64,000 nt of DNA. It comes from an uncultured Bartonella sp. (GTDB lineage: Bacteria; Pseudomonadota; Alphaproteobacteria; Rhizobiales; Rhizobiaceae). The stretch spans positions 1 through 64,000 of the forward strand of contig CAMLON010000002.1 of the NCBI GenBank assembly GCA_946481695.1. The letters are read 5' to 3'. The notes beneath the pieces were generated by a model that had not been told where the DNA came from, did not search any database, and worked only from the letters and a program-made list of their open reading frames with translations. A program made the translations under genes and the position numbers. This document shows positions 12,700 through 21,987 of the stretch, one piece after another; within the stretch, counting starts at the first letter, position 1; every line of letters begins with the position of its first letter.

Positions 12700-12822
12700 A
12701 TGGGAAAATTACCTGTAGATCATGAACGGGCAAGCGACGTTGCTAAGGAAGTGACACCACCCTTGAAAGGCGGAAAACTTGAAAAGCAAGTAAAAAAAGA
12801 AAAACAAACCCAAAAAAGCTAG
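12700..12822 (+). CDS. Very small basic protein (40 aa), unknown
   Basis: A 40-residue frame starts with ATG preceded by GGAG at good spacing. The product begins MGKLPVDHERASDVAKEV and ends in a Lys/Gln-rich tail (KLEKQVKKEKQTQ). It is highly charged, soluble and likely disordered at the C-terminus. No family is recognised. The ribosome site and the compact stop make it plausible as a real gene, though it lies alone between divergent xseA and the next small protein. Confidence 0.45.
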   Translation: MGKLPVDHERASDVAKEVTPPLKGGKLEKQVKKEKQTQKS

Positions 12823-13184
12823 GCATTATCAAAAGCTGTGACAACAAATTTATCTTGCCTGTCAAGCAAATAGATAAATTGGCAAAAGGGCGAAAAATCA
12901 CTATCGCCCGCGGCTTTTCGCATTTTGCTACTCTTTTATGCCGGTTCCACAGCCTTGAGGTGTCCAACAAGGCTGGTTTACTATGGTTCCATAACGATCA
13001 TAGTCCGTTAGCTTTGGGTAATCGGACTTTGTATAAAATACGACGCTTATGTAAAATGCATCGGACAAGTTGCCAATGTCGAGGTGGCTGTTATAGTCTT
13101 CTTGAAGCCAAAATGACGAGGATTGAACTTTAAACCATTGAAACCTATCTAGGGTTCCATTTTATCATTATTGAAGGATAGTCA
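12823..13184. other. Intergenic stretch without recognised genes
   Basis: About 360 bases. Short open frames exist on both strands but have unnatural composition (rich in Cys, Arg and His) and no good ribosome sites. I see no RNA gene or repeat. Confidence 0.4.
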
Positions 13185-13451
13185 ATGTCGAAGCCGGTCA
13201 ATTCATTTCTTGGGGATACACCAGGACGCGTTGTCATAAAGCTACTCGTTTTTTCGATTCTGGTCGGCATTGTCATGACACTTCTGGGCTGGACACCGAT
13301 GGATGTCGTGTGGAAGATCAGCCATTTCTTCACCTCGTTATGGTCAATGGGTTTTGAAGCGTTCGAAAAACTCTTCAATGTGGTGGTTGTAGGCGCTGCA
13401 ATTGTGATCCCGATATTTATCATTATGCGTATCCTGAGCTTGATACGTTAA
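13185..13451 (+). CDS. Small two-helix membrane protein (DUF6460-like)
   Basis: An 88-residue inner-membrane protein with two hydrophobic segments (about 19-36, IKLLVFSILVGIVMTLLG, and about 66-86, VVVVGAAIVIPIFIIMRI) joined by an aromatic amphipathic linker (VWKISHFFTSLWSMGFEAF). The N-terminal NSFLGDTPGRVVIKL and the GWTP turn fit small Rhizobiales proteins annotated DUF6460; I make that match from memory. GAAGGA precedes the ATG. Function is unknown. Confidence 0.7.
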   Translation: MSKPVNSFLGDTPGRVVIKLLVFSILVGIVMTLLGWTPMDVVWKISHFFTSLWSMGFEAFEKLFNVVVVGAAIVIPIFIIMRILSLIR

Positions 13452-13758
13452 TGGCTTCGGCTCTCAATACATTTAACAACCGGCTTGCGGTTGTATGATA
13501 GTATATCATTGATTTGATTATGAAATTATGTCTTTCAGCAAGGCGTGAAATCGCATTTGGGCAATATTAAAGATATAAAAGCCTGAAAAATTGATAGATT
13601 GCCCAAGAAATTCCATAAAAGCCTGATAGGAACTCCAGCCGGTTTATAATTTTCGGTGCATTAATGCGAGTGGTGTGGTGGCTAGCTATTGTTTTTGATA
13701 GTCACGAATTTTAAAAGACCCGTTGTTTTTTGAGACTGTTGAATTGTTGGGTGATATC
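13452..13758. other. Intergenic stretch before the CAP-domain gene
   Basis: About 300 AT-rich bases without a coding frame. Promoter elements for the CAP-domain gene must be here, but I cannot define them. Confidence 0.35.
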
Positions 13759-14214
13759 GTGCTGACACGTAGAAATTTTTTTGTCCTTTCCGGTGCTTTT
13801 ATTGTTGGTACAGCCGGTATAATTCCGGCTTTTGCCGATAATGAAGACCCGACAAGCCTCATCAATGCATTGCGGGCTCAAAACAATCGTGGCCCTCTCG
13901 CACCTGACAGCCAGCTTGAAAAAATGGCTCAGGATCAGGCAAATCTTATGGCTGATGCCCAGCGAGTCGCCCACACAATCAGTTCCGGTAATGATTTTGT
14001 CACACGTTTGCGCAAATTCGGCATTCATGGCGCTGCGGGTGAAAACCTGTGTGCAGGGCGTTCCACCGTTTCAGCTGCCTATAATGTATGGATGAATTCA
14101 CCTGGTCACAGAAGCAATATGCTTTACCCGAGCTTCCATTATTATGGACTGGCCAAGGCGACTTCACCTAAACGCCCCAACTATGTTTATTGGGCAATGG
14201 AATTCAAACGTTAA
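13759..14214 (+). CDS. Exported CAP-domain (SCP/PR1-like) protein
   Basis: A 151-residue protein of the cysteine-rich secretory/PR-1 superfamily. The N-terminus LTRRNFFVLSGAFIVG is a twin-arginine-type signal followed by an A-F-A cleavage site, so the protein is probably exported folded. The CAP core contains LINALRAQNNRGPLAPDSQL, AHTISSGNDF with the conserved His, GENLCAG with the conserved Glu, and the signature WMNSPGHRSNML. I chose the GTG start at 13759 (GGGTGA upstream) over an upstream TTG, because it places the RR motif at the N-terminus. The role of bacterial CAP proteins is poorly defined. Confidence 0.88.
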   Translation: MLTRRNFFVLSGAFIVGTAGIIPAFADNEDPTSLINALRAQNNRGPLAPDSQLEKMAQDQANLMADAQRVAHTISSGNDFVTRLRKFGIHGAAGENLCAGRSTVSAAYNVWMNSPGHRSNMLYPSFHYYGLAKATSPKRPNYVYWAMEFKR

Positions 14215-14439
14215 AGGCCGGACTTTTACGGAAAAATCTTCATTTAAAATAGATTGATCGGGATAAAACGCTGTCGTTTTCTGTGGATCTTTTTGTTTGA
14301 GGGATTTCCTGATCGGGGGAGCAAAAATTTGTCCTATATGCGTTAAAGTCTGCCCTGATTTCAAACGCTTAACTTTTTAAAATGCGTGCTTTTTTAAATT
14401 CGACTGTCTTGATCATTAGGAGCAAATTCGGGAAAAATC

Positions 14440-15225
14440 TCAAGGCCTATATTTTACACGTTTCCATTTTTCACGCGTAAACAAATTGATGTAGATGCCC
14501 CAAACGCCGGTTTTTGCGCGTGAAAAAAACCGCTTCAGCTCGCGCCTTAAAGTATTTGATGCGCGCCGGCCTTGTTTATTGGCTTTGTCTATTTGTGTAC
14601 GGTCAACAGAAAGAGTGCTTTCCAAGCCTGCCTGCCGGACAATTGCCGGATCAAGTTGCCACATTTCAAAGTGTTCGAATACATGACATTTCGGATTGAA
14701 TAAAAAATGGTCAAAAGGAAATGTTATATTTTGCATCATTGCGCAAAGTTTTTTTGCTGCAGGTTTTGAAACGATATAACCGGCAGCCATAATATGACGG
14801 CTTTTGAGCCGCGCAACGCTAAAGCCGTTTTTCAAATCCGTTTTCTCTCCGAGCCAAGCCTTTTTGCCATGGGTTTCAATCTTCACAATATCTGCACTTG
14901 CCGGAATCCAATCGTCATTATTCAAAAAGTCGGTGGCTTCTTGCGACAAAGTAACATCATCTTCAAAAATCGCAGCAAAATCATCATCTCCCGCCGCCAC
15001 TTTTTCGAGCGCCGCTCTATGACTTAGAAAACAGGCGATTTCCCCGCGTGTAAGCGGGTCGGGCCATAGCTGGTGTCGTCTAACATCGGCAATGAACTTT
15101 TCATCAAGATGAAGTCCGTCTATTGCAGCAACACGCGTTAAACCAAGGTTCAACTTCCTGAATATTTTTTCAAGGCGGTCTAATCGGTCTGGTGAACGAT
15201 CAAGATTGATCACATATAGATTCAT
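14440..15225 (-). CDS. Glycosyltransferase family 25 (LPS-type)
   Basis: A 261-residue family 25 glycosyltransferase, the family of LOS/LPS beta-galactosyltransferases such as LgtB/LpsA. The N-terminal YVINLDRSPDRLDRLEKIF is diagnostic, followed by the RVAAIDG segment, RGEIACFLSHRAALEKV and the acidic FEDDVTLS metal/nucleotide site at about residues 90-97. It probably adds a sugar to lipooligosaccharide at the cytoplasmic face. I prefer the ATG directly before NLYVINLD to a frame start 13 codons upstream. It is divergent from the helicase gene with only about 55 bases between. Confidence 0.9.
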   Translation of the reverse strand: MNLYVINLDRSPDRLDRLEKIFRKLNLGLTRVAAIDGLHLDEKFIADVRRHQLWPDPLTRGEIACFLSHRAALEKVAAGDDDFAAIFEDDVTLSQEATDFLNNDDWIPASADIVKIETHGKKAWLGEKTDLKNGFSVARLKSRHIMAAGYIVSKPAAKKLCAMMQNITFPFDHFLFNPKCHVFEHFEMWQLDPAIVRQAGLESTLSVDRTQIDKANKQGRRASNTLRRELKRFFSRAKTGVWGIYINLFTREKWKRVKYRP

Positions 15226-15280
15226 AATGATTCTTAACCGGTAACTTGGCGAATATAGTCGCACATATTAAATAGATTTT

Positions 15281-17785
15281 ATGAACAACGATCAACGCAA
15301 TTCGGTTCAGCAAGATGAACTTTCTCTTTTACCTGACCAATTCAACAACTGGTTTCAGAAAAAAGGGTGGAATTTGCGCCCTCATCAGGCCGAACTTTTA
15401 AAACGCTCGAAAAGTGGACAATCAACTTTGCTTATTGCCCCGACAGGTGCCGGTAAAACTCTTGCGGGTTTTTTACCTTCTATGGTCTCTCTCTCAAGTG
15501 CCAAACATCACCACCAGCTTCATACACTTTATATTTCGCCGCTTAAAGCTTTGGCTCAGGATATCGAACGCAATTTGAAAACACCCGTTCAGGAAATGGG
15601 ACTTGATATTTCAATTGAAACCAGAACCGGCGACACACCTCAACATAAAAGACAAAGACAGAAATATATTCCACCTGATATATTGTTGACAACGCCCGAG
15701 CAAGTGTCACTGCTTCTATCCTCGCATGAAGCAGAAAAATTCTTTGGTTTTCTTGATACCGTCATTTTTGATGAACTTCATTCGCTTGTCACATCGAAGC
15801 GGGGACAATTGCTCTCTCTTGCACTTGCCCATTTAAGAACATTGCGCCCGGAATTAAAAACAATCGGCCTTTCGGCCACTGTTTCCGATCCCGATTCTTT
15901 GCGGCGTTGGCTTGTAAGCCAGAAACAAAAATCGGCAATGGCAGGTCTTGTTACCGTCGAAGGCGGCGCAAAACCTGAAATCAGAATTTTACAAACTGAG
16001 GAACATATTCCTTGGGCGGGACACTCTGCCCGTTATGCGGTCAAAGACATTCTTGACCTCATCAAAGCAGCTCATACGACATTGATTTTTGTTAATACGC
16101 GTTCGCAAGCCGAAATGCTATTTCAGGAATTATGGCGCATGAACGAAGACAGTTTGCCTATTGCGCTTCACCATGGTTCACTTGATGTCGGGCAACGCCG
16201 CAAGGTGGAAGAAGCAATGTCCCTGAACAAGCTTCGCGCCGTTGTTGCCACTTCGACACTTGATCTCGGCATAGATTGGGGAGACATTGATCTGGTCATC
16301 CATGTCGGTGCACCCAAAGGTGCAAGCAGACTTGCCCAGCGCATCGGCCGCGCCAACCACCGCATGGATGAACCGAGTAAAGCAGTGCTTGTGCCTGCAA
16401 ACTGCTTTGAAGTTCTCGAATGTCAGGCTGCACTTGACGCAAACTATATCGGCGCACAAGATAGTCCGCATTTAAGTGAAGGCGCTATCGACGTTCTTGC
16501 CCAACATATTCTTGGTATGGCGTGTGCAGCACCTTTCAATGCCGACGAGCTTTATCAGGAAGTCAAAACCGCAGAACCCTATTCGACACTCAAAAGAAAA
16601 ACATTTGATAAAACATTGAACTTCGTTGCAACCGGTGGATATGCCCTTAAAGCTTACGAACAATATGCAAAAATAAGACGCACGAAAGATGGCCGCTGGC
16701 GCGTTTCCAACCCCAGAATTGCCCAGCAATACCGGCTCAATATGGGAACCATTATCGAAGCTGCCGAACTCAATGTAAGGCTTGTCAAAGCCGGCAATAT
16801 TAATGCAATGCGCGGTGGCCGAATGTTGGGACGCATTGAGGAAAGTTTTCTCGAAAGCTTGACAAAAGGTGATACATTCATTTTTGCCGGTCATGTTCTT
16901 TGTTTTGAAGGTATTCGTGAAAACGAATGTTATGTGAGCTTGTCGAAAAAACTTGAAGCCCGTGTTCCAAGCTATATGGGTGGGCGTTTTCCGCTTTCGA
17001 CATATCTTGCTGACAGGTTGCGCAAAATGCTCGCAAATCCGAAAGAATGGCATGTTTTGCCCGAGCAGGTGCAAAAGTGGTTGAGCCAACAAAAAATCTC
17101 GTCCATTCTGCCTGATACCAATCAATTATTGATCGAAACATTCAATGAAAAAAACCGGTCTTTTCTGGTTGCCTATCCATTCGAGGGGCGCCTTGCCCAT
17201 CAGACACTTGGAATGTTGTTGACACGCAGGCTCGAACGGGCCGGTTTGAAGCCTGTCGGTTTTGTTGCCACCGATTATTCGATCGGTCTTTGGACACTTG
17301 ACGACATTGGCGAGGCAATAAAAGCCGGAAGTTTATCGTTGAAAGACCTCTTTTCCGAAGACATGTTGGGCGATGATCTGGAGGCATGGCTTGATGAAAG
17401 CTATCTGCTCAAACGGTCTTTCCGTAATTGCGCAATGATTGCCGGTTTGATTAACCGGCGTCATCCGGGGCAAGAAAAGACTGGAAGGCAAGTGACTGTC
17501 TCCACCGACCTTATTTTTGACGTTTTGAGAACACATGAACCACATCATATTCTGCTTCAGGCAACAAGGCAGGAAGCGGCTCGTGGACTTTTAGACATCA
17601 AGAGGCTGGGGGAAATGTTGAAACGAATAAAAAATCATATTATTCATCGGCCGATTAAAAAAATGTCGCCGCTTGCGCTTCCGGTCATGCTTGAAATAGG
17701 AAAAGAAATGATTCCGGGAAGTGCAGAAGACAATATATTGATGGAAGCGGCAGAAGACTTGATCCATACAGTTCTTGAAAACTGA
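15281..17785 (+). CDS. Ligase-associated DEXH-box helicase (Lhr-like)
   Basis: An 834-residue superfamily 2 helicase of the type called ligase-associated DNA damage response DEXH helicase (Lhr-core). RecA domain 1 has Walker A APTGAGKT (about 58-65) and the DELH Walker B box (FDELHSLV, about 164). Motif III is SATVSDP. RecA domain 2 contains FVNTRSQAE, TSTLDLGIDWGDID and QRIGRANHRMDEPS (motif VI). The Lhr-type winged-helix and C-terminal region follows. The downstream pdeM gene overlaps or abuts it, the normal partner order. An ATP-dependent ligase and the third associated exonuclease are not in the window. Confidence 0.92.
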   Translation: MNNDQRNSVQQDELSLLPDQFNNWFQKKGWNLRPHQAELLKRSKSGQSTLLIAPTGAGKTLAGFLPSMVSLSSAKHHHQLHTLYISPLKALAQDIERNLKTPVQEMGLDISIETRTGDTPQHKRQRQKYIPPDILLTTPEQVSLLLSSHEAEKFFGFLDTVIFDELHSLVTSKRGQLLSLALAHLRTLRPELKTIGLSATVSDPDSLRRWLVSQKQKSAMAGLVTVEGGAKPEIRILQTEEHIPWAGHSARYAVKDILDLIKAAHTTLIFVNTRSQAEMLFQELWRMNEDSLPIALHHGSLDVGQRRKVEEAMSLNKLRAVVATSTLDLGIDWGDIDLVIHVGAPKGASRLAQRIGRANHRMDEPSKAVLVPANCFEVLECQAALDANYIGAQDSPHLSEGAIDVLAQHILGMACAAPFNADELYQEVKTAEPYSTLKRKTFDKTLNFVATGGYALKAYEQYAKIRRTKDGRWRVSNPRIAQQYRLNMGTIIEAAELNVRLVKAGNINAMRGGRMLGRIEESFLESLTKGDTFIFAGHVLCFEGIRENECYVSLSKKLEARVPSYMGGRFPLSTYLADRLRKMLANPKEWHVLPEQVQKWLSQQKISSILPDTNQLLIETFNEKNRSFLVAYPFEGRLAHQTLGMLLTRRLERAGLKPVGFVATDYSIGLWTLDDIGEAIKAGSLSLKDLFSEDMLGDDLEAWLDESYLLKRSFRNCAMIAGLINRRHPGQEKTGRQVTVSTDLIFDVLRTHEPHHILLQATRQEAARGLLDIKRLGEMLKRIKNHIIHRPIKKMSPLALPVMLEIGKEMIPGSAEDNILMEAAEDLIHTVLEN

Positions 17786-17804
17786 AACAGGCTTTTTGGT
17801 GGAT

Positions 17805-18497
17805 ATGACAATCGGACTTGATCGTTTTACAGTTAAGGTCAATGGCGCACGCATGACTTGTGATTGTAGTGGCGCAGCCTACTGGCACGCCGAAAAACTG
17901 CTGATTGTTGCCGATCTTCACCTTGAAAAATCATCATGTTTTGCCCGCCACGGCCAATTATTGCCTCCCTATGACAGTGAACGCACACTTAAGCGTTTGA
18001 AAAATGTGGTCGAAAAATACCAACCACAAACAATTATCGCCTTGGGTGACAGTTTCCATGACAATCAGGCATCCGCACAACTTTCTGAAAAAAACCGGAA
18101 ATTGCTTGAAGACATCATTACTCATCGCGAGATGATCTGGATTGCCGGAAATCACGATGATGAAAAAACAGAATTTGCCGGTCAATGGACACATGAAATC
18201 CGGATCGGCTCGTTATTGTTCCGTCACGAACCACTTGCAGGAGCACAGACAGGGGAAATTGCCGGTCACCTTCATCCCGCTCTTCGCATTTCCCGCCGGG
18301 GCATGTCGGTTAGACGATTTTGTTTTGCAAGCGACGGAAGGCGGATGATTTTGCCGGCATTCGGTGCCTATGCCGGTGGTTTGGATCTGACAAACAAGGC
18401 TTTTCGCGACATTTTTGATAAATCGGCGTTGATTGCTTGTCTCTTAGGCAAGAACACTATTTACCCTATTCAAAAACAATCTTTCTTTTCGCAGTAA
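17805..18497 (+). CDS. pdeM: Ligase-associated DNA damage response endonuclease PdeM
   Basis: A 230-residue calcineurin-like metallophosphoesterase, related to SbcD/Mre11, acting with the upstream helicase in DNA repair. The metal-binding motifs are all visible in order: VADLHLEK (DxH), ALGDSFHD (GDxxxD-like), GNHDDEK (GNHD) and GHLHP (GHxH). The C-terminal LPAFGAYAGGLD is also typical. A longer frame begins at a TTG inside the helicase gene; I prefer the ATG with GGTGG upstream because it gives the usual distance to the first motif. Both genes are probably translated from one mRNA. Confidence 0.9.
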   Translation: MTIGLDRFTVKVNGARMTCDCSGAAYWHAEKLLIVADLHLEKSSCFARHGQLLPPYDSERTLKRLKNVVEKYQPQTIIALGDSFHDNQASAQLSEKNRKLLEDIITHREMIWIAGNHDDEKTEFAGQWTHEIRIGSLLFRHEPLAGAQTGEIAGHLHPALRISRRGMSVRRFCFASDGRRMILPAFGAYAGGLDLTNKAFRDIFDKSALIACLLGKNTIYPIQKQSFFSQ

Positions 18498-18639
18498 TTT
18501 CTTCCTATGTATTACGATTGTTAGCCTTGAAACTATCACTTTTCCCGTTATGAAATAGTCGTTAAACCCGGTCTTAAATAGAGTGTCAGTGTCACACTGC
18601 CTCAGTCAAAAAAATAGCGACACGATCTTGATTGAACAA

Positions 18640-19437
18640 TCAATCTTTACGGAAAATCAGCCGCCCGAGAATGCCGGTGAAAATTGCTACAAAGACCGCG
18701 ACGAAGCCGTAATAAACGGGGTTATCCTGTGCAAAACGGTAGATTGCATAAGCGGTGTGTGCTTTCACAATCTCGAGCTCTGTGGTGACTGTCTCGACAA
18801 ACTCGCCATCGCGAAAAAGATAAGCGTGAATTGTATGATGACCGACAGGGATATTGGCAGGCAATTTGAAATTTGCTGAAAAAAGCGAAGCCGAGCCGAA
18901 CGTGACTGCCCCGATATTCTCGCTATAAAGATGTTGATGAAGCTTGAGCTTGATAAGCTCCTGACGAAATAGCTTTGCTTTTTCTTCATCATCCGACTCT
19001 GCACGAAGTGGCAAATATTCAAGCCCCAACCCCAATCTTTTATAATTGATCGGGCTGGTGATATCCCTGATTTCGCGGGTGGTTGCCATCGCATAGGATT
19101 GTGGAACCGCGGTAAATGCCAATGCATCCGCGTTTACCCATACGCCGAGCTTGCGCTTTTTCTCGCGCATTATCATTGGTCTTACAGGTCCTTCCATGGC
19201 CACAATAATGTCATAGCGCCCTTGGCGTCTTAATTGAGGATCGGCATTTTCGAGGACACCGGCAATATAGACGTTACGACCGGCAAAATTGGTATCAAGT
19301 GTAATGGCATTGGTCGTCACGATAATCTGGATATTTTCTTTAGGTCCCGCATTTTCAACGGGCGCATCAGCCTTGGCAAGGCCGGGTGCTAGCAGAAGTG
19401 TAAGACAAAACAGAAGTGCGGCATAAACTGTTTTCAT
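18640..19437 (-). CDS. TIGR02186-like membrane-anchored exported protein
   Basis: A 265-residue protein with an N-terminal signal peptide (VYAALLFCLTLLLAPGLAKA), an extracytoplasmic domain of about 200 residues and one C-terminal membrane helix (VYYGFVAVFVAIFTGILGRL) with a short basic tail. The arrangement matches the conserved hypothetical family TIGR02186, found beside TauE/SafE exporters in alphaproteobacteria. The start ATG lies one base past the exporter stop, so the two are co-translated. It may be an accessory subunit of the exporter; that is inference from neighbourhood. Confidence 0.8.
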   Translation of the reverse strand: MKTVYAALLFCLTLLLAPGLAKADAPVENAGPKENIQIIVTTNAITLDTNFAGRNVYIAGVLENADPQLRRQGRYDIIVAMEGPVRPMIMREKKRKLGVWVNADALAFTAVPQSYAMATTREIRDITSPINYKRLGLGLEYLPLRAESDDEEKAKLFRQELIKLKLHQHLYSENIGAVTFGSASLFSANFKLPANIPVGHHTIHAYLFRDGEFVETVTTELEIVKAHTAYAIYRFAQDNPVYYGFVAVFVAIFTGILGRLIFRKD

Positions 19438-19438
19438 T

Positions 19439-20359
19439 TTAACCGCCAATGAAGGTGAGAGAAAACAGATCGTCAGGACGAACAAAAAGTTCAAAAGCTA
19501 GACGGGCACAAACCAATAAAACCAGAATAGCAAGCAACATGCGCAATTGTTCGGCTTTGAGCTTACGGCCTATCCGCGTTCCATAGGTTGCGCCAATAAC
19601 GCCGCCAACCATCAGCAAAAATGCAAGCACAATATCAACCGACTGGTTTGTTATACTCTGTAGAACAGTTGTGAAGGCGGTAACAAAAGTAATCTGGAAA
19701 AGAGATGTACCGACAACAACATTGGTAGGCACGCGTAACATGTAAATGAGTGCGGGAACCATAATAAAACCGCCGCCTACCCCCATAACAGAAGAAAGCA
19801 AACCGATAACAAGTCCGATTCCAAGAACCGGAATAATGCTCACATAGATTTTTGACGCACGAAACCGCATTTTCAATGGTAAGCGTTGTGCCAGACTGTG
19901 GTGTCCCGGGCGGTGAATAACAACAGCTTTGCCCCGTCTCGCATTGACAATAGCCCGCCAGCTTTCAATGGCCATAAGGCTTCCAACACCGCCTAGAAGG
20001 ATGACGTAAAGTAAAGAAATGATGAGATCGAGCTGACCAAGCTTGCGTAAATAACTGAATAGCCCGACACCGAGACAAGACCCCAATATACCGCCGATGA
20101 CAAGAAGAATGCCAAGCTTGATATCGAGTGTTCCGCGTTTGAAATGCGTAAGCGCGCCGGTGACAGATGATGCAATAACCTGATTTGCACCTGTACCAAC
20201 GGCAATAGCAGGTGGTACATTATAAAAAATAAGAAGCGGCGTAATCAAAAATCCGCCGCCGACACCAAACATTCCGGAAAGAAAACCGACTACACCACCC
20301 ATGCCAACGAGGATCAGCATATTGAGCGACATTTCTGCTATCGGTAAATAAATACTCAC
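19439..20359 (-). CDS. Sulfite exporter TauE/SafE family permease
   Basis: A 306-residue inner-membrane protein of the TSUP family, which exports small anions such as sulfite or organosulfur compounds. The duplicated signature is visible: GFLSGMFGVGGGFLITPLLI near the N-terminus and GLLSSVMGVGGGFIMVPALI in the second half, with about eight hydrophobic segments. I place the start at GTG (MSIYLPIAEM) because AGGTGAG stands just before it; the frame extends three codons further to another GTG. The partner gene follows directly. The true substrate is unknown. Confidence 0.88.
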   Translation of the reverse strand: MSIYLPIAEMSLNMLILVGMGGVVGFLSGMFGVGGGFLITPLLIFYNVPPAIAVGTGANQVIASSVTGALTHFKRGTLDIKLGILLVIGGILGSCLGVGLFSYLRKLGQLDLIISLLYVILLGGVGSLMAIESWRAIVNARRGKAVVIHRPGHHSLAQRLPLKMRFRASKIYVSIIPVLGIGLVIGLLSSVMGVGGGFIMVPALIYMLRVPTNVVVGTSLFQITFVTAFTTVLQSITNQSVDIVLAFLLMVGGVIGATYGTRIGRKLKAEQLRMLLAILVLLVCARLAFELFVRPDDLFSLTFIGG

Positions 20360-20563
20360 ATCTCTCACCTAAAGGAAACTGCATCGATTGTTTCTTACCG
20401 ATACTGTTATCAATTTTTATCTTTCACACAGTCTACCGGCAAGGTGGCAACAGGTTCGCAAGTACTATATCACATAAGTCAAACATGGATTGCTATCCTT
20501 ACAAGCGAAATAAATACATGAAATACCTGACAATTTACGCCGGAAAGCTGTCATGATCTCCAC

Positions 20564-21652
20564 TCAACGAAGGAAAGAGAAGACGGACGCATGGTCTGAT
20601 ATATTAAAATGACCGCTTAAACCGTAGGCCAAAACAGCCATCAAAAAAAGTGCACTCACCCGTGTCAAAGTTCTTCCGGCTTTATCCCTATTTTGCAGCT
20701 TTCCGAATAAGTTTGTTCTAATTCCTTTGTTGACCGCACGTGCACAACAAATCAGGTGCCCACTTGTTTCGGCGTCAAATTTTTGCATGCAACTTTTTGA
20801 CTTGGTGTTACCCGTTTCTGGTATTTGAATTCGAGCTTTATCTTCAAGTCCTGTTTTATCAGTGTCTGTCGTTGCGTTATTTATTTCTCCGGTCAACTCC
20901 GGCGTTTTTTTTTCAGCCAATATGCGAATAACAGACTTGTCGAAAACTTTTTGCGCATCTTTATGGTTTTGTCCAATCGTCGGCGTGGGGATTTGCGTCG
21001 AGTTCAAGAGGGAGGCAAAATTTTCTTTTTCAACTTTTACGCTGTCTTCGGATGAACCTTTTGTGAGTGATTTATCATGGGCATCAAGAGTTGCCTGAAG
21101 ATTTGTAATTTGCCGTTGGAGGGAAACAAGTTGCACCGAAAACCGTGACGCTGCTACTGCTTCGCGCAATTGGCGCGAGATTTCCTGATTGGCTTTCTGG
21201 CTTTCAGCCGCCAAACTTTTTGTCTGCTCGGAAAGTTCCTGCTTCAACCGCGATTGCACTTCTTCGGCAACCTCTTTCATCAATATTTGCCTATCGCTAG
21301 CCGCTGTTGTTTTCATTCCCTGTCTATTTTCGACGAGAAGTTGCTCAAGCCGCTGGAAATGATGAACTAGTTCGTTCTGTGCAGTCTTTCTTGCCTCATA
21401 CTCTTTAAGCAAAGCCCGTGCTATATCATCAAGATAAGCTTTTACACCGTCATCTTTGTTTTGCGGGAAAGGCATAACATTTTCTGTTTCTCTTGTCGGT
21501 GCTTTTGTTTTCATTTGTTCATGAACCGACCGCAACCGTGCGGCAATATCCGACAGAGTAAGTTGTTGCTGCTCATTTTTTTGTGGCTGAAATCGCGCAA
21601 AATTCTTGTCATCCGCTTCATTCGGAATAAGCGATAAACGGTTCATATTCAT
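20564..21652 (-). CDS. Coiled-coil protein with C-terminal membrane segment, unknown
   Basis: A 362-residue protein, rich in Gln, Glu and Lys. Residues about 75-210 are heptad-like helix (LLKEYEARKTAQNELVHHF, LKQELSEQTKSLAAE, FSVQLVSLQRQITNLQ), followed by a long low-complexity polar linker and a single hydrophobic stretch near the end (VSALFLMAVLAYGLSG). This looks like a cytoplasmic coiled coil tethered to the membrane. It vaguely recalls polarity or envelope-organising proteins of alphaproteobacteria such as PodJ, but I see no diagnostic motif. It stands alone, divergent from the ABC importer genes. Confidence 0.6.
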   Translation of the reverse strand: MNMNRLSLIPNEADDKNFARFQPQKNEQQQLTLSDIAARLRSVHEQMKTKAPTRETENVMPFPQNKDDGVKAYLDDIARALLKEYEARKTAQNELVHHFQRLEQLLVENRQGMKTTAASDRQILMKEVAEEVQSRLKQELSEQTKSLAAESQKANQEISRQLREAVAASRFSVQLVSLQRQITNLQATLDAHDKSLTKGSSEDSVKVEKENFASLLNSTQIPTPTIGQNHKDAQKVFDKSVIRILAEKKTPELTGEINNATTDTDKTGLEDKARIQIPETGNTKSKSCMQKFDAETSGHLICCARAVNKGIRTNLFGKLQNRDKAGRTLTRVSALFLMAVLAYGLSGHFNISDHASVFSFLR

Positions 21653-21987
21653 TGCACGGCCTTTTATTCAAAACTCGAAAAACGGGAGCATTACAGGCTT
21701 GAGAGCGCTAATAGTGGTCAAGCCCTTGTTAGTCATAGCCCAAGTTTGGTAAATTTAGCCTTAACTATAAAAACAATGGCACTACCCGATCAAAACCTTC
21801 GCTCTTCCATCACAAAAATTTCTAACGGCTTTGATTGCCTCGGAAATTTTCCGCAACATTATTTCAAACCATGATAAAAAAATCGTTATTTAATACTAAA
21901 AAGGTATGTTTTTTGTAATTTTTCTTTTATCCTGATAGACGATGTGGCAAACGAAAAATCGATTGAAATGCAATCTGCCGCATCACA
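21653..21987. other. Intergenic region between coiled-coil gene and ABC importer
   Basis: 335 AT-rich bases between divergent genes. No thi-box or other riboswitch sequence is visible upstream of the importer, which argues against a thiamine-precursor transporter. Confidence 0.4.

Noticed and set aside
12855..13133. 92-codon plus-strand open frame
   Set aside because: Composition is unlike the real genes here (many Cys, His and Arg), no ribosome site and no family resemblance.
18587..18599. Perfect palindrome CAGTGTCACACTG
   Set aside because: Short and located between two convergent genes; it may help end transcription but has no T-run and no further support.
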